A stretch of DNA of 64,000 nucleotides from the NCBI GenBank assembly GCA_943737045.1, contig CALSFV010000056.1, forward strand, positions 372,001 through 436,000, written 5' to 3'. The first letter of the stretch is position 1; the number at the start of each line of letters is the position of its first letter. This DNA is from Parapristionchus giblindavisi. Taxonomy: Eukaryota > Nematoda > Chromadorea > Rhabditida > Diplogasteridae. Positions 1-11,544 of the stretch are shown piece after piece. A program made the translations under genes and the position numbers. The notes below the pieces were generated by a model. That model did not search any database, was not told where the DNA came from, and saw nothing but the letters and a program-made list of their open reading frames with translations.

Positions 1-3000
1 AGGAAAAGTTCTTCACACAATTGTTGATAGGCATCTTCCTGCTCTTTGTAAGTATAATCATGTTTGCTTTGTTCAACGATTGGAACATAGGGGATTTTGC
101 GGTAACTGCAATGAATGAAACTGAATTCAAGTTGAAAGCAAACAAGTCTATAGTGAGCCTATATATTGAAAAAAAATGAATCAGATTTATAATTAGAGTA
201 AAAAATAATGACTATCAACGACAGATGAATAAATAAATAGATAGTGTGAAATAGAGTTGGCTATTCGGGGGTTGCGGGCCCGCAATGAATTGACTTTTCA
301 TTGCTAGTGATTGCGGGCCCGTAATGCGGCGTAAAATCATTGCGGGCCCGCAATGGCATTGCGGGCCCGCAATGATTTCTGTTCTCTCAAGCAAAACAAG
401 AGAGCGAAGGAAAATGAAGAGAACAGAAGAACGACCGATCAGAGATGTTCGTTAATGAAAATTTTCGTTAATTCGTTAAGTCGTTAAATTAACGAAAAAT
501 AAGTCGTTAATTTTCGTTAATTTCGTTAATGCTCAAAATATGAAATCTTTTTCCAAGCATGTTTATTTATTAGAACAACATGAACAGTGATGTTCCATAA
601 ATCGATATATCAATTGTTTTTAAACGAATACAGCTTTGAAAACTGAAAAAAAAAAGAATTTGGAAAAAAAAAGATTTTTCCTAGAAGTGAGGTGCTAATT
701 TGTAAGAAAACTACGCCTCTCCAGCATTTTACCGCTCATTTTTATTAACGAAAAAAATTCGTTAATCGTTAAAATTTAACGAAAAATATCGTTAAAATTA
801 ACGATTTTCGTTAATTCGTTAATCGTTAATACCATCTCTGCGACCGATCACAAAAAGTGGCCAGGAATAAAGTAGTCATTGCGAGCCCGCAATGCTATTG
901 CGGGCCCGCAATGCGTGAGCGTTATTGCCAACCCTAGTGTGAAATATCTGTTAAAATTTCAGTGCTCGCAAATATCTCTGAACCCGTGTGGATCGTCGCC
1001 TCGGGAAGTTCAATCAATAATCACCTCAATTGGATGGTCAAATTTATGGAGGAGGTACTTTAACAAAACTATAATATTGATATCTCCGATATTCTTTAGA
1101 TGTCCAGTGTCGAATCCGTGAATCCGTCCTTCAGATTGTTTATAGTCGTCGCGCAAATGCAACCTTTGGTAGGGACTGCAGTAATTTTTTATTTCATTTA
1201 ATGCCAGAAATAACGCTCACTTGTGAGGAAACTAAGTCGTGTTACGAAAATTACCCCTTGCTCTTGCATGAATACGTTTAAATATTATTATTATATTACA
1301 GCGTCGTTGGATCGATCACTCTCGCGTATTATTCATTGATCGTCCTGATTCACTTCGTTCCTTCATTCGCTCGGTCGCCCTCACACCCGCATTCGCTACC
1401 ACGATTGCGTCGATTACGGTAGGCACACGATTGGAAGTATCGCGAACTGACTTATGCCACAATATTTTTGTTCTTTTTTTGTTACTTCTAGTAACTCAAA
1501 AATGAAACAATTGCTTATTGTATATAATACAATACTTTAGAACACACTATCTGAGAGAAGTCAACAACCGATTTTTTTCTTGGTATTGACGAAAAATGAA
1601 TTTTCCGGTTTTATGTATGATAATTATAGGCTCCATGAGTGAAGTACATTGGTACTTGGAAATATCTTCCAATTGAAAATTCGCATCAGGGGGCGCGTTT
1701 GGTGTAGTTTGGCGACTTTTCCTAATAAGTTTATTTCAAATCCAATCGATTCGGGAGTGGGCGTAATCGACTCCTTGGCCAATTCTAAGAAACTATTGCC
1801 GAGGAGAGTTTTTCGAGCAATGGTCAACGAACGTTGGAATTGGAAAAATAATTACATTAAATTAATTCTCACTATTTTCCCATGGCGAACTACAATTTTT
1901 TATTTGCTTAATAGCTTCTACATGTCATTACACATCTTCAATTTAAAAAGCATAATTTTTAAAAAAATACAAGTTTGTGAACGAATCAATTTTGTTCGCT
2001 GTATTCAATTGTGGTGAGGATTGGCGAGGTTTCCTAAAAAGTTTATTTCGAAACCAATCGATTCGGGAGTATAATATAATATTTATGCGTTTTCAAGGAA
2101 ACACGGTACAGAAAAGAACAAATAAAATGAAATGTGTGAATAAATGAGATGAACAGATAGAAATGGTTGAGATGATTTTTGGTGAACACAAGAACTGTCG
2201 AAATAGAATTACGATGGGGAATAGGAAGATCACATCAATCAATTTTCACTCAGGGAAACTAAAGGTAATCCGGTTTTTCGGTTGCACTAGGAGCCTTGCC
2301 GCTCTAGGAAAGAAGCTATTATGCCTGTAGTGAAAGCGTGAGCCTGGGTTGTTGAAATTGAGACCATTATGGGTGATATAAGGGCGAAAGTAGTGAGGTT
2401 TCATATTTGAGATCCTATATTTACCTCTGATAAATTTCATTGCAGCTTTGATATCTATTTCTTCTCTACGCTTTTCAAGAGTATCTAAATTTAGTTGTTT
2501 ATTCCTAAGGGAAACTTTCGGCATTGAATCATTCGAATCCATGTCTAACCCGCATACCGCATTCGAATCCATATCTAATTCTAAGAAACTATTGCTAAGG
2601 AGAGTTTTTCGGTCAAAGGTCAACGAACGCTGATATTGGGAATTTTCGAAAAAAATGTTTACATTAAATTTATTCTCACTATTTTCTATGGCGAATGTAA
2701 ACATTTTATTTGCTCAATCGCTTCTACATAGAGAGAATTATGGAAAATAGTGAGAATTAATATAATGTAAACATTTTTTTCGAAAATTCCCAATATCAGC
2801 GTTCGTTGACCTTTGATCGAAAAACTCTCCCTAGCAATAGTTTCTTAGAATTAGACATGGATTAGAATGCGCCTACTCCCCAATCTATTGGTTTCGAAAT
2901 AAACTTTTTAGGAAACCTCGCCAATCCTCACCACAATTGAATACAGCGAACAAAATTGATTCGTTCATAAACTTGTAATTTTTTTAAAAATTATACTTTT

Positions 3001-5721
3001 TTAAATTGAAGATGTGTAATGACATGTAGAAGCTATTAAGCAAATAAAAAATTGTAGTTCGCCATGGGAAAATAGTGAGAATTAATTCAATGTAATTATT
3101 TTTCCAATTCCAACGTTCGTTGACCTTTGCTCGAAAAACTCTCCTCGGCAATAGTTTCTTAGAATTGGCCATTGAGTCGATTACGCCCACTCCCGAATCG
3201 ATTGGATTCGAAATAAACTTATTAGGAAGAGTCGCCAAACTACACCAAACGCACCCCCTGATGCGAATTTTCAATTGGACGATATTTCCAAGTACCAATG
3301 TACTTCACTCATGGAGCCTGTAATTATCATACATAAAACCAGAAAATTCATTTTTCGTCAATACCACACATATGTGGATTTTCTCAGATAGCGTGATTTA
3401 GATAGCTCAAGAATCTCAGTTGATATCCCTCATTGCCCTTCATTTTGCTCTCCGAATTCGCTCCTCTTACGGTCTCCACGGGTTCACCGGAGAATATCAC
3501 TTCACTGAGTATCATCTCATATCGATGCTCAAGTTGTTCAAGGTGATTTTGACAATGACCAAAATTTGATCTTTGATCTTTTACAGGAGGCAATAATGGG
3601 CTCAAAGGAGACGGCTACAGTATCTCGTCTTCGAATTTGCGTCGTGCATCCAGCATACTCTACTTTCATGTCGAATGAAAACGATAAACTGGTATTGAAT
3701 GATTTCAATAATTGTTCAATAATTGTTTAATCGATAACAGATAATCGATACGATGTTTGATTGGATCTTCAAAGGTTTGAACAAACAGGACGATACCGTA
3801 CTCGGAACCTTTCTGTCAAGAGAACCAACGAACAGGGCAAGTTTGTCATATTTGATCTTTGATCTTTGATCTTTGATCTTTGATCTTCCAGCACGATATC
3901 TACAAGGACTTCCACAGTGATGGACATGAATTGTGTGGTCTTTCGCCTCTTCTTATTAGTCATGTCAGAAAGGCTAGAGAACGGAAGGTATTTTGGCCTT
4001 TGTTCTTTGAACTTTGATCTTTGATCTCTAGACGTTGGCTGATTATTCGTTGATCGCACGAGGTCACGATCCAGTCTCTCATCCCTGTTCCGGAAGATCA
4101 ACTGCAGTTGAAAATGTGGTTACCATGGAACAGGAAGAAATGACTTTGACTGGAAGGTTCGTATCGTAAAAAAAAAATAAAAAACCAAACTAAAAAAATA
4201 ACAGATCAAAAAAATGGACGAGTGAGTATATGAAAAGATGGCAGTTAGGTGTTCTTCTTTTCTTTTCGAAAAGAATATCAGATAAAGTGAAAGCGTTCGC
4301 AACCCTCTCTTCACTTGCAGTATTATTTATTTTTTGTCTTTTAAGAATGTAAAATATTACGCCTATATTTGATTATTAAGCGACAATCAATAAATTCTTA
4401 CTTGGGTAAAAATGCTTTTAAAAAAATACATATGTCCTAAAAGCAAGAGCGAATGAAACAAAAATTTAAGATCGCTCCAATCGGTCTCCACATTCCGCTC
4501 TGGCTACTCCTCCACAGGGAGACAATTATTCTTCACCCAGACTGCATATCCCCAAGGAAGAGGCGTTGTCGACTGTGCTACTGTAAGTAGTTTTCAGATT
4601 TTGACGTTGTATTTTGATATTTTGTTAGGTTCGAACGGGCAAGCCGTGTCTGTTGAACTATCTCTTGAATGAACTGGAGAGTTGCAAGAATGATCAAGAC
4701 CGGTAATGCGTTTGATCCTTATCTATTTTGAACCTCTCCGCTCTGGCAATGCTCTCTCGCTTTCATTGTCTACGAGAGAGTATTGTCAGAGTGGAGAGTC
4801 AAATTAGCATGTGCTGCACCTTTAAAGGGAGCGCTATCTTCACTTCAAACCCGACTTCTCTTTTTAACCGCTCCATTCAAAATCTTCTATTTAAAATTTA
4901 AAAAAAAAGTATTCATTTTCAGTCACCACTACATCAAATCGTTAGTGCTTCGGGTCGATTCTTCTACCGAACCTCTTCCGTCTATTAATATCGATTCGAC
5001 GATGCTCATACATCCTTATGCATTACTGGCTACGTTGATAGCTATTGCTGCGGAGAAGATGAAAACTAGCCTGGCTGAGGTTTTGTTTTTTTCTAATCAT
5101 AATGTGCAAAAAAAAATAAGCAAAAAAGTTGTTTTTTTTTCTTTTAAATGTGTGCAAGCTAAGGTTTCGTGGTGGCGTGATCTCTTTTTCTAAACACTTT
5201 CGTAATAATTTCGTTATTGTCAATGTCAATTATTTTCCTTTTTTTTAAATTTGTATTCTTAAGATTGATCTCGAAGGCGAGGTCTTCACATCTTCGACAA
5301 ATCTTCCCAAACCGTCCAATGCTTCTTTGCACATTCTGCTTTCAGTCTACCTAATCAACGCAAGATTGGATGCAGCAGGATTGAGAGATGCAGGTACGAT
5401 GACTAGCCGTAGCATAGCCGTAACATTGTGAATGATTCAGATACCGAACCGCAACGCGTTACGGTACGCGTCGCGGCTCATCCTAGACGACCACCCAAGG
5501 AGAAGACACAAGCAGCAGTTGCAGCAGCGAAACCGGCACACAAAGAGCGCTCAATAAGCGGACTCCCTCTGATTCAACCGGGAATCGCGAAACCTCTTAT
5601 GTATATTCCAGTGAAGACTACGATACCCATGAATCATTGGGTACTTCGGGGGGTCAGATTGATGACTGTTCATCCATCTATCATGAGTACTGTAAGAGAT
5701 GTAGTATTTGAGAAAGACTGA
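1..5721 (+). CDS. Divergent dynein heavy chain, C-terminal motor region (5' part outside window)
   Basis: Spliced exons: <1-47, 963-1054, 1100-1168, 1302-1418, 3402-3542, 3587-3691, 3741-3836, 3892-3987, 4032-4156, 4205-4221, 4518-4582, 4629-4702, 4923-5079, 5264-5393, 5441-5721 (stop TGA). All junctions keep frame and give about 536 residues. Exons 2-3 read like the dynein AAA6 pattern (EPVWIVASGSSINNHLNWM, then NPSFRLFIVV). Next comes the linker-like LHFALRIRSSYGLHGFTGEY, matching the FHAIIQERRKFGxLGW region of dyneins. The end, PMNHWVLRGVRLM, matches the family's usual C-terminal HWxxRGVAL signature, here followed by about 17 extra residues. Dyneins are microtubule minus-end motors; this piece is the AAA6 and C-terminal ring. 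It is strongly diverged, so it may be a nematode dhc-3/dhc-4-type chain rather than dhc-1 or che-3; that subclass is inference. Oddities are a 17-nt microexon (4205-4221), a GC-AG intron (3837-3891) and a transposon in the intron before 3402. An alternative start for the fifth exon is 3420, also in frame. Confidence 0.72.
271..913. repeat. Cluster of perfect GC-rich palindromes CATTGCGGGCCCGCAATG
   Basis: The 18-bp self-complementary word CATTGCGGGCCCGCAATG, or one-base variants, occurs at 271-287, 309-326, 338-355, 357-374, 877-894 and 896-913. Two tight doublets (338-374 and 877-913) bracket the MITE at 440-840, as if they were ends of an outer element. All lie in the first dynein intron. 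Function unknown. Confidence 0.8.
440..840. mobile_element. MITE with CAGAGATG ends and 8-bp TSD (hAT-like), copy 1
   Basis: Ends CAGAGATG...CATCTCTG are flanked by a perfect 8-bp duplication CGACCGAT at 432-439 and 841-848. The interior is rich in GTTAA/TTAACGA repeats. A second copy lies in opposite orientation at 57341-57712. An 8-bp duplication fits hAT-like transposition (family knowledge); there is no coding capacity. Confidence 0.85.
1544..3396. mobile_element. Foldback transposon, copy 1 (8-bp TSD)
   Basis: Ends read ACACTATCTGAG and CTCAGATAGCGTGA. The two arms (about 1544-2080 and 2890-3396) are inverted repeats. Flanking 8-mers TTTAGAAC (1536-1543) and TTTAGATA (3397-3404) match at 6 of 8 positions, a decayed target duplication. 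Each arm holds a 67-codon outward-facing ORF (1624-1827 minus; 3120-3323 plus). The middle contains a smaller palindrome around 2690-2740 and a LINE tail. The element sits in the dynein intron and ends within a few bases of the next exon. Related copies are at 28468-29864 and 51818-56542. Confidence 0.85.
2246..2520 (-). pseudogene. LINE (non-LTR) ORF2 C-terminal fragment nested in foldback element
   Basis: The minus-strand frame reads LNLDTLEKRREEIDIK, then FNNPGSRFHYRHNSFFPRA and a stop at 2246. It aligns by eye with the tails at 17428-17520 and 28125-28220. The pattern (LExRR...D, then RxxxNSFFPRxxxLW-like) is the C-terminal end of jockey/CR1-type LINE reverse transcriptase polyproteins. 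Upstream the frame runs into foldback-element sequence, so this is a relic. Confidence 0.6.
4725..4830. repeat. Short hairpin MITE (CTCTCCGCTCTGGCAATGC family)
   Basis: Left arm CTCTCCGCTCTGGCAATGC followed by TCTCTCG; right arm CGAGAGAGTATTGTCAGAG then TGGAGAG. It ends near CAAATTAGC and CCTTTAAAGG. It lies in the dynein intron 4703-4922. Relatives are at 13768, 30002, 31187, 36117, 39600, 40035, 40350 and 46560. Confidence 0.7.
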
Positions 5722-5940
5722 TTTTAATTTTTAAAAACATTATGAACCAGATAAATGCATTTTCATAGCCGAATTCGGTAAACATGCATGCTCGTTCCGC
5801 TAAAGATGCAATGCATTTAAATCAAATCCTCCTTATAAAAATACCTGAAACATCTCCTTCACTTCTTGCTTTTGCACGAACGCGATACAGTAGCGGCCAA
5901 AAGTATTCGGACGAAACTTTGAAATGTCATAACTTTTGAC
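5722..5940. other. Short intergenic stretch with an isolated mariner-like end
   Basis: 3' flank of the dynein gene; no gene seen. At 5887-5915 the sequence CAGTAGCGGCCAAAAGTATT resembles a Tc1/mariner terminal repeat, but no partner end was found; it may be a half-element cut by the neighbouring insertion. Confidence 0.4.
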
Positions 5941-7602
5941 TCAGGGGCGGTATTCTTTCGTCAATTTCGGCAGATGCCGAAATATTTTTCGGCATTCCGA
6001 AATAAATTTCGCGCACACGTTGAGAGATAGAGCGGGGCGATCGATGACTTCGGAATCAAAATTTAGCAAACTACTTTTGATGAAAGTTTGTCACAGAAAT
6101 AAAGTTAGAAAAACTTTGATTTGAAATCAACTGATTAAAACGACTCCTTAGGGAATCTCACCGCTAAAACTTTCACATAGACAATTTTCAGCTTGGAAAG
6201 GACGAAGTAATTACTATCTATTAAGAATTGCAATTGAAGAACTGATCATTTGATCAACGAGCGCGCATAATGATCTTTGCATAATCATCAATTAGCTCAC
6301 TCTCTATTGATGCAAATTAGTTTTGGAACCCGACGATTTATAACCGTCGACTGCACAGTATTCTGGTTCAAGCCATTTTGTTTCCATAGCGAGACAAGCG
6401 AAAGACGATTGCATTTGAGAGAGTTTCTATGTTGAGCGGTCGTTTTGGCTTTCACAGTCTATAGAACATTGTGACTGGAAACTAACTATTTAGAACCATA
6501 ATTTCAAAACTTGAACTTCGTAACCAAGTTGATAAAAATGGAATAACTTCAATATTATCGTCTAGCCATGCGGATTTTGATCGTTTGATCTCTGATTGAG
6601 ATCCAAATTTCATTGTTTTACATACAAGTGTCTCTTACGTTTGCAAGATTTGCATATATGGGATCGCGTTAAATATATATAATATTGATCGATAATATTG
6701 AAGTTATTCCATTTTTATCAACTGGGTTACGAAGTTCAAGTTTTGAATTATGGTTCCAAATCGTCAGTTTCTAATCGACGGTTATAAATCGTCGGGTTCC
6801 AAAACTAATTTGCATCAATAGAGAGTGAGCTAATTTATGATTATGCAAAGATCATTCCGCGCGCTCGTTGCTCAATTGATCGGTTCTATAATTTCAATTC
6901 TTCTTTCTCGTTTTCTGAGTCTCGATTCCTTCGCATAATTTACAAAATAAAAGTATTGAAAGTGATCTTGCGTATTCTGATGGTATACAAATCATCGATT
7001 TCAAAGTCAATGTTACAAGGCAATGGTGATAAAAGTCTGGATCTTTAATGATCAGTGTCTAAGTTATGATTCCGAAGTCATCGATCGCCTAGAGCGGTCT
7101 GCCGAAAATGAGAGAGACCTTCCGAATGCCGAAACATTCGGCAAAATGATTTAGACATCGTAAGAGAAAAATTCGGCGCACTTTTTCGAAAGCCTAAATA
7201 TTTGAGGGGAGAAGTAAGGGATTTCGGCATGACATCGTTTTCATTTTTGTTATTTGTCTTTTTCTTGAGCGGCGTCTCCGCATCACGACCAACCGACCAG
7301 CGAAGAGAAGAACGGTGCAAATGATGATTGAGAGACGCATAAAAAAGAATGAGAAACAATATTCCTAGGTACTAGGAAGAGAAACTATAGACAATTAAAT
7401 GAAGCAAAATAGTCTAGTGGTTGATTGATAATATGTCATGCGGATGATCGGTGGTACATTCTCCTCTCAAACATGTGTCTTTTGCGAGATTCGGTTGATA
7501 ATTTTCGGCTATAGCCGTGAAATATTTCGGCAAGCAGCGAAATATTTCGGCACGCCGAAAATTTCGGCAATGCCGAAATTGACGAAAGAATACCACCCCA
7601 GA
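5941..7602. mobile_element. Foldback element with TTCGGCA-rich termini
   Basis: The left end GGGGCGGTATTCTTTCGTCA pairs with the right end TGACGAAAGAATACCACCCC. Both ends hold repeated GCCGAAATTTCGGCA-type words. A strong inner palindrome (arms about 6226-6360 and 6776-6910, including AAACTAATTTGCATCAATAG in the right arm) shows nearly the whole unit can fold back. No intact ORF of a transposase type was recognised, so it is nonautonomous. Confidence 0.75.
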
Positions 7603-7876
7603 TGAGCAATCGGGCTCATCTTTTGACATGACTAGTGTGCATCATATCCTACTCCCGTTGGCATGATTCGTGTACGTATTATTTTGTAGCGATCCTGGAA
7701 CCTCTATAAGCATGACTTCATAAAACTTCTCCTTAAAGGAAGAGAGCAAAAGAGAGAGCGGGTGGATCTCATTAGTGAAATTCGAACTACTTTTTTTGTT
7801 TTTTTTTTCATTAAACGTGAAATAATATGAAATATGTGAAACTTCTGACAGAGTGATCTGACATGTTTACGTAGAT
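7603..7876. other. Intergenic, no feature seen
   Basis: About 270 bp between the foldback element and the 3' end of 7TM gene A; AT-rich, no coding signal. Confidence 0.5.
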
Positions 7877-7882
7877 TTTATT
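7877..7882 (-). terminator. Polyadenylation signal AATAAA overlapping the stop of 7TM gene A
   Basis: On the minus strand the end reads TCG TAA TAAAATC, so AATAAA starts inside the stop codon. The paralogue at 33504-33510 has the same arrangement. Confidence 0.5.
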
Positions 7883-10800
7883 ACGATATAGATGGGAATA
7901 GTGGTGGTTTCGTTGTAGATGGATGTGATCCGTATGCCGCACGCACAATCATCTTTTGTATTTGCACTTCATGCAGAACCAAAGGCCGAATGAACTTGAT
8001 GTACACGGCTGCCTGGTAATATGAATCACTTTTTATTCGGTGAATAATAGCGATAATATTATGCATGCATATTATGTATATTTCGTTAAAGGTGTATCTT
8101 TCGTTAAAAGATGAAAAAGAAAACGAAGAAATCCAAAAAAAAAAACGAGAAGCGATAAAAGAATATTTTAAGATTATAGCTGTGATATTTTCTATTGCAA
8201 ATATCGAGTTCTTTTATTTATAATGCGCTATCTCTCATATTACTATCAGGAAAGGTAGGAAAGCATTATGACGTATTCTTATGTATTTAGCCTTATGTGA
8301 TTACTAAATGTAATGACCGATTCGCACTCTGTAACCAAGCTTTAGGTATAAATTATCTCACCTGTACGGCCGGTAGCGACCACAGAGCGTAGGTTTCGAT
8401 AAGTGTGAAGTTATCCAAATTGGTCTTAGAAATTATGAATCCTACGAGCAGAAAGTACGGTAGAATGAGAATAACGGAAGGAGTGACAGCCTAGAAAGAA
8501 GCAATATTCCGATCCGGTATGTTGCTTGCGTGCGCATTTTGTCAGAGAAATCGAAATAAACTCCGTTAGGATTATCCGTATTAGATATTTCCGTATTAGG
8601 TATTAGATATACATGAGAAATTTAGGCGAAAACAGACATTTTTTATTTACGTTTTATGCGCTTGTACATCTATTATTATAGTATTTGTTATAAGATTTGA
8701 CACCTGCCTTATGCATATCAAAGCCATACATCAAAGATCATATTGATCAACTTCGTATACAAAAGATCAAAGACCAAACCTAGATATGAAACACGAATTC
8801 TTGCTTAACTTTGGACTTCACATATCATTACCTCTTACTTTCAGCTATGGATGTGTCAATTTTCATCCGGATTAGATTCCCCGAGCGGTCAGCAGCATTC
8901 TTTATGGGATTTTCACGAGGACTAATCGAGTCATGGCATTTTTTCGTATATTTTCTGTAATATGTAGTTTACCTGCGTGATCTGCATTCGAACAAATCTT
9001 CGCTGCATTCCAATCGTTTTTGCACTAAGCTTGATGTTTGCGCTCCTCAGCTTCTGTGAATACAGGAATTAAGAAAAACACAGTTGTGCAAAATACATTT
9101 TGTCATTATGCATTTTTAAAAATAGAACATGCGTTTGCCTATGATATGATGACATATTGAAGTATTACTATTACTGTAGTAATAAAATAAAAGTGCAAAT
9201 CTCACTCGGTAGGTGCCATAAATAGCGCAGAATAGTGTACACCATGAAATAAGGTATGACGGCCCGATACCATAGAATGCCAGACCGAACATGGTGCGGT
9301 TTCCCTGAAAATGAACACATCTATAGAGCAGAAAGTATATTTGGGAGGCGAAGTTCATTCGTATAGTTCTCACGTCCTCGCTATGTCATGTACTAGCACT
9401 AAAAGTGGTTTTGTGTTATCCAAGCTTATTTACGTTTCAGTCTCTTTAGTCATCCAGACGAGAAAGCGCACAACTACTTCCAGGCCTATAATAGTACAAT
9501 ATAGGGACGTTATGCTTTGACTTCAAATGCTATTTTATGGGGAAAGTCTAATTGAAATCTCGCAATCTCGCCACTATCTGGATTAAAGATCCGCAATCTT
9601 GCGGTCGCGCAAAAATGATTTCTCATTAATTGATGCAGAAGAAATCGTGCGCTCGATTTTAATAATATAATTTTAAAAAATTGCGTGCAAATTTGAGAAG
9701 CCGAGTCATTCTCGTTCATTTTCGCTCTTCGAACGGTGAGTCTAAAATAAATGGCAACTATTAAAATGAACGATTTTCGTAAAATCGTAAAATCGTTAAT
9801 ACCATCTCTGATTCCAACACGATTAGAGAAAATATATTATTATGATTGGTATAAAATGCACAAGGGTATCTCTACATATCTACTCTTGCTAGATAGTAGG
9901 TACTTACGTACGTACGTACTATCTCTACATAGACGAAACCTTGTGGCTGTGGCAGGCTACTATTAAAGCATTATTATTAAAGCAAAAAAACATACATTTT
10001 CGGGATCAGCTCGAACACCGATACCGTAGACCGCATATGAGTCATCTTCTGTTAGTTTCTGCACTCTTGATGCGATTTCATAGATTTGCGGAACAATTCG
10101 CGGATTGGGTACGAACAAGGAGAAATAGGGCTAGAAAAGTCGAAATTTCGATTTTCATTTGAAAAACTTTAAAACAGGCTGTGCGGCAAGGCGTATTTTA
10201 GGCAATTCGGCAAACCGGCAACGCCTTGCCGCACAGCCCTGCTTTAAAATAAAGAGAAACGATAACCCTCACCAATGCTATTACAAATATTATGACAGTA
10301 ATTGCGTAGGCAATAGTAAGTTGAGTGACCATAGAGGATTGCGGTCTGAGAAGTATGTATTTTATCGACTGATCCCTCAGGGGTCATTCAAACTTCTGGC
10401 AACTCTCTGCACACATATATCTTCAGAGAAATGTCATACCTGTGTAACATTACGAACTGCACAATACATGTGGGTGCGATGAATTGCCAGAGACAGAAGA
10501 CCATCTGACATGCAATGGACACCACGATGTCTCTAAAATCATTTAATTACAGCTTAATTACTTCGTTTTGAAAAAGCGTGTGATACTAATTTTTTACCAG
10601 CATCTTCGTTTCAAAACTAAATCCTTTCTTTTATCAAAATACTCTAAGAATAAAATAATAATAAGTACTGTGAGATCTTTAACTATTTTGTGCCATTCGA
10701 TGGAGAAAAAAATGAAGCAAACAAAGTTGAAATATCACTGACGGTGAATAGCACATTTTGAGTAAATATGATCAAGTACACAATGCTTAAATGTCTGACA

Positions 10801-11108
10801 ACATTGAATTATTGAGAATGCATACACACACACACCTTATCCAGGGATCAGCGTATTTTATGGGACCGTACACGATTGCGAGGAAAAAATCATCCGAGAG
10901 CACATGAGTCTGATTTGATATCGATTAGTAAATGACATTTATGATATTTTTAGAGAATATCTTAAAACGCTCTGATCACTAAATAACTAAAGAGTTAGGT
11001 TAGAGAAGAGTCTTATAAATTGTAATTGCATGTGCACTCACCCACTGTCCCATAATGAGCAGGATTGAATTGATGACATTTTGAACTGCGGCTACGCCAA
11101 TGCAGATT
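7881..11108 (-). CDS. Seven-transmembrane chemoreceptor-like protein A (5' exon not found)
   Basis: Minus-strand exons in coding order: 11042-11108, 10836-10909, 10440-10532, 10273-10345, 9996-10130, 9206-9304, 8973-9053, 8362-8490, 7881-8012. All splice sites are GT-AG and frame is kept for about 293 residues. Hydrophobic segments alternate with short loops: NVINSILLIMG, VVSIACQMVFCLWQFI, LTIAYAITVIIFVIAL, IGPSYLISWCTLFCAIYG, VILILPYFLLVGFII and a last segment TYALWSLPAVQ...VYIKFI. YGPIKYADPW followed by FCLWQF resembles the GP...C region of nematode Str-superfamily receptors, and SAKTIGMQRRFVRMQITQ resembles their Q-R-L-Q loop before TM6. Such proteins sense odours in chemosensory neurons; the exact family (srd/str/srh) is uncertain. 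The exon with TM1 and the ATG was not found: 11042-11108 starts in phase with two missing bases. It may be far upstream or lost. Paralogous to 31102-33506. Confidence 0.7.
9305..9995. other. Long intron of 7TM gene A with element debris
   Basis: The intron contains GATTTTCGTAAAATCG repeats and a right end like the CAGAGATG MITEs (GTTAATACCATCTCTG near 9795-9811) without a matching left end. No coding signal. Confidence 0.4.
10163..10250. repeat. GC-rich hairpin (miniature inverted repeat) in intron
   Basis: The left arm ACAGGCTGTGCGGCAAGGCG pairs with the right arm CGCCTTGCCGCACAGCCCTG, each extended by TTTAAA. Loop is about 30 bp. It lies in the intron 10131-10272 of 7TM gene A and shares the word AGGCTGTGCG with the MITE at 53203-53395. 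Confidence 0.75.
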
Positions 11109-11217
11109 CTGCAATGATCAGGTTCCTTCCGTCGCGATTTTCACGACTCACAATAGAGCTTTTAAAAAGTGTAAAAAAGATTCATTACTCGTTTGTGTGA
11201 GACTTCTTTAACGGTCG

Positions 11218-11544
11218 CATTTTACTGTGCACATCAAGAATCAATGGCAAGCCGGATTGGGTCACCGTGGCAGTGAGACCCAATCATGGAAATCAAATTC
11301 TTCGATCAACTCCAAATTGCCTGTGGATCTTCTCGGACTCAAGAATTGTGAATGGGGAAGATGTTCGTAAGAACATCAACAACTATGCTCTGGGAAGTAA
11401 GGTCGGAAGTAAGAAGAGCTTTTTCCCTCATGAACATCAGAGTCCACTCTTGATAAATGTGTTTAAAATGAAAATGAATGGAACTTTCAGATATAAATGT
11501 GAAAATGCATCTTTCGCGTTCGACAGTTCTGAGAAAAAAAATTA
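11218..11544 (+). pseudogene. Coding-like fragment of unknown origin
   Basis: The plus frame from about 11218 reads FNGRILLCTSRINGKPDWVT...NHGNQILRSTPNCLWIFSDS with balanced codon use, and a donor-like GTAAGAAC follows at 11369. Further plus-strand coding-like pieces occur at 11724-11939 and 12545-12690. No family was recognised. They may be decayed exons of one gene opposite 7TM gene A, or transposon-derived. Confidence 0.3.

Noticed and set aside
4332..4350. Dynein ending at the TAA near 4350 after the 17-nt exon
   Set aside because: Joining to 4518 stays in frame and leads to the HWVLRGV dynein C-terminus, a far better end.
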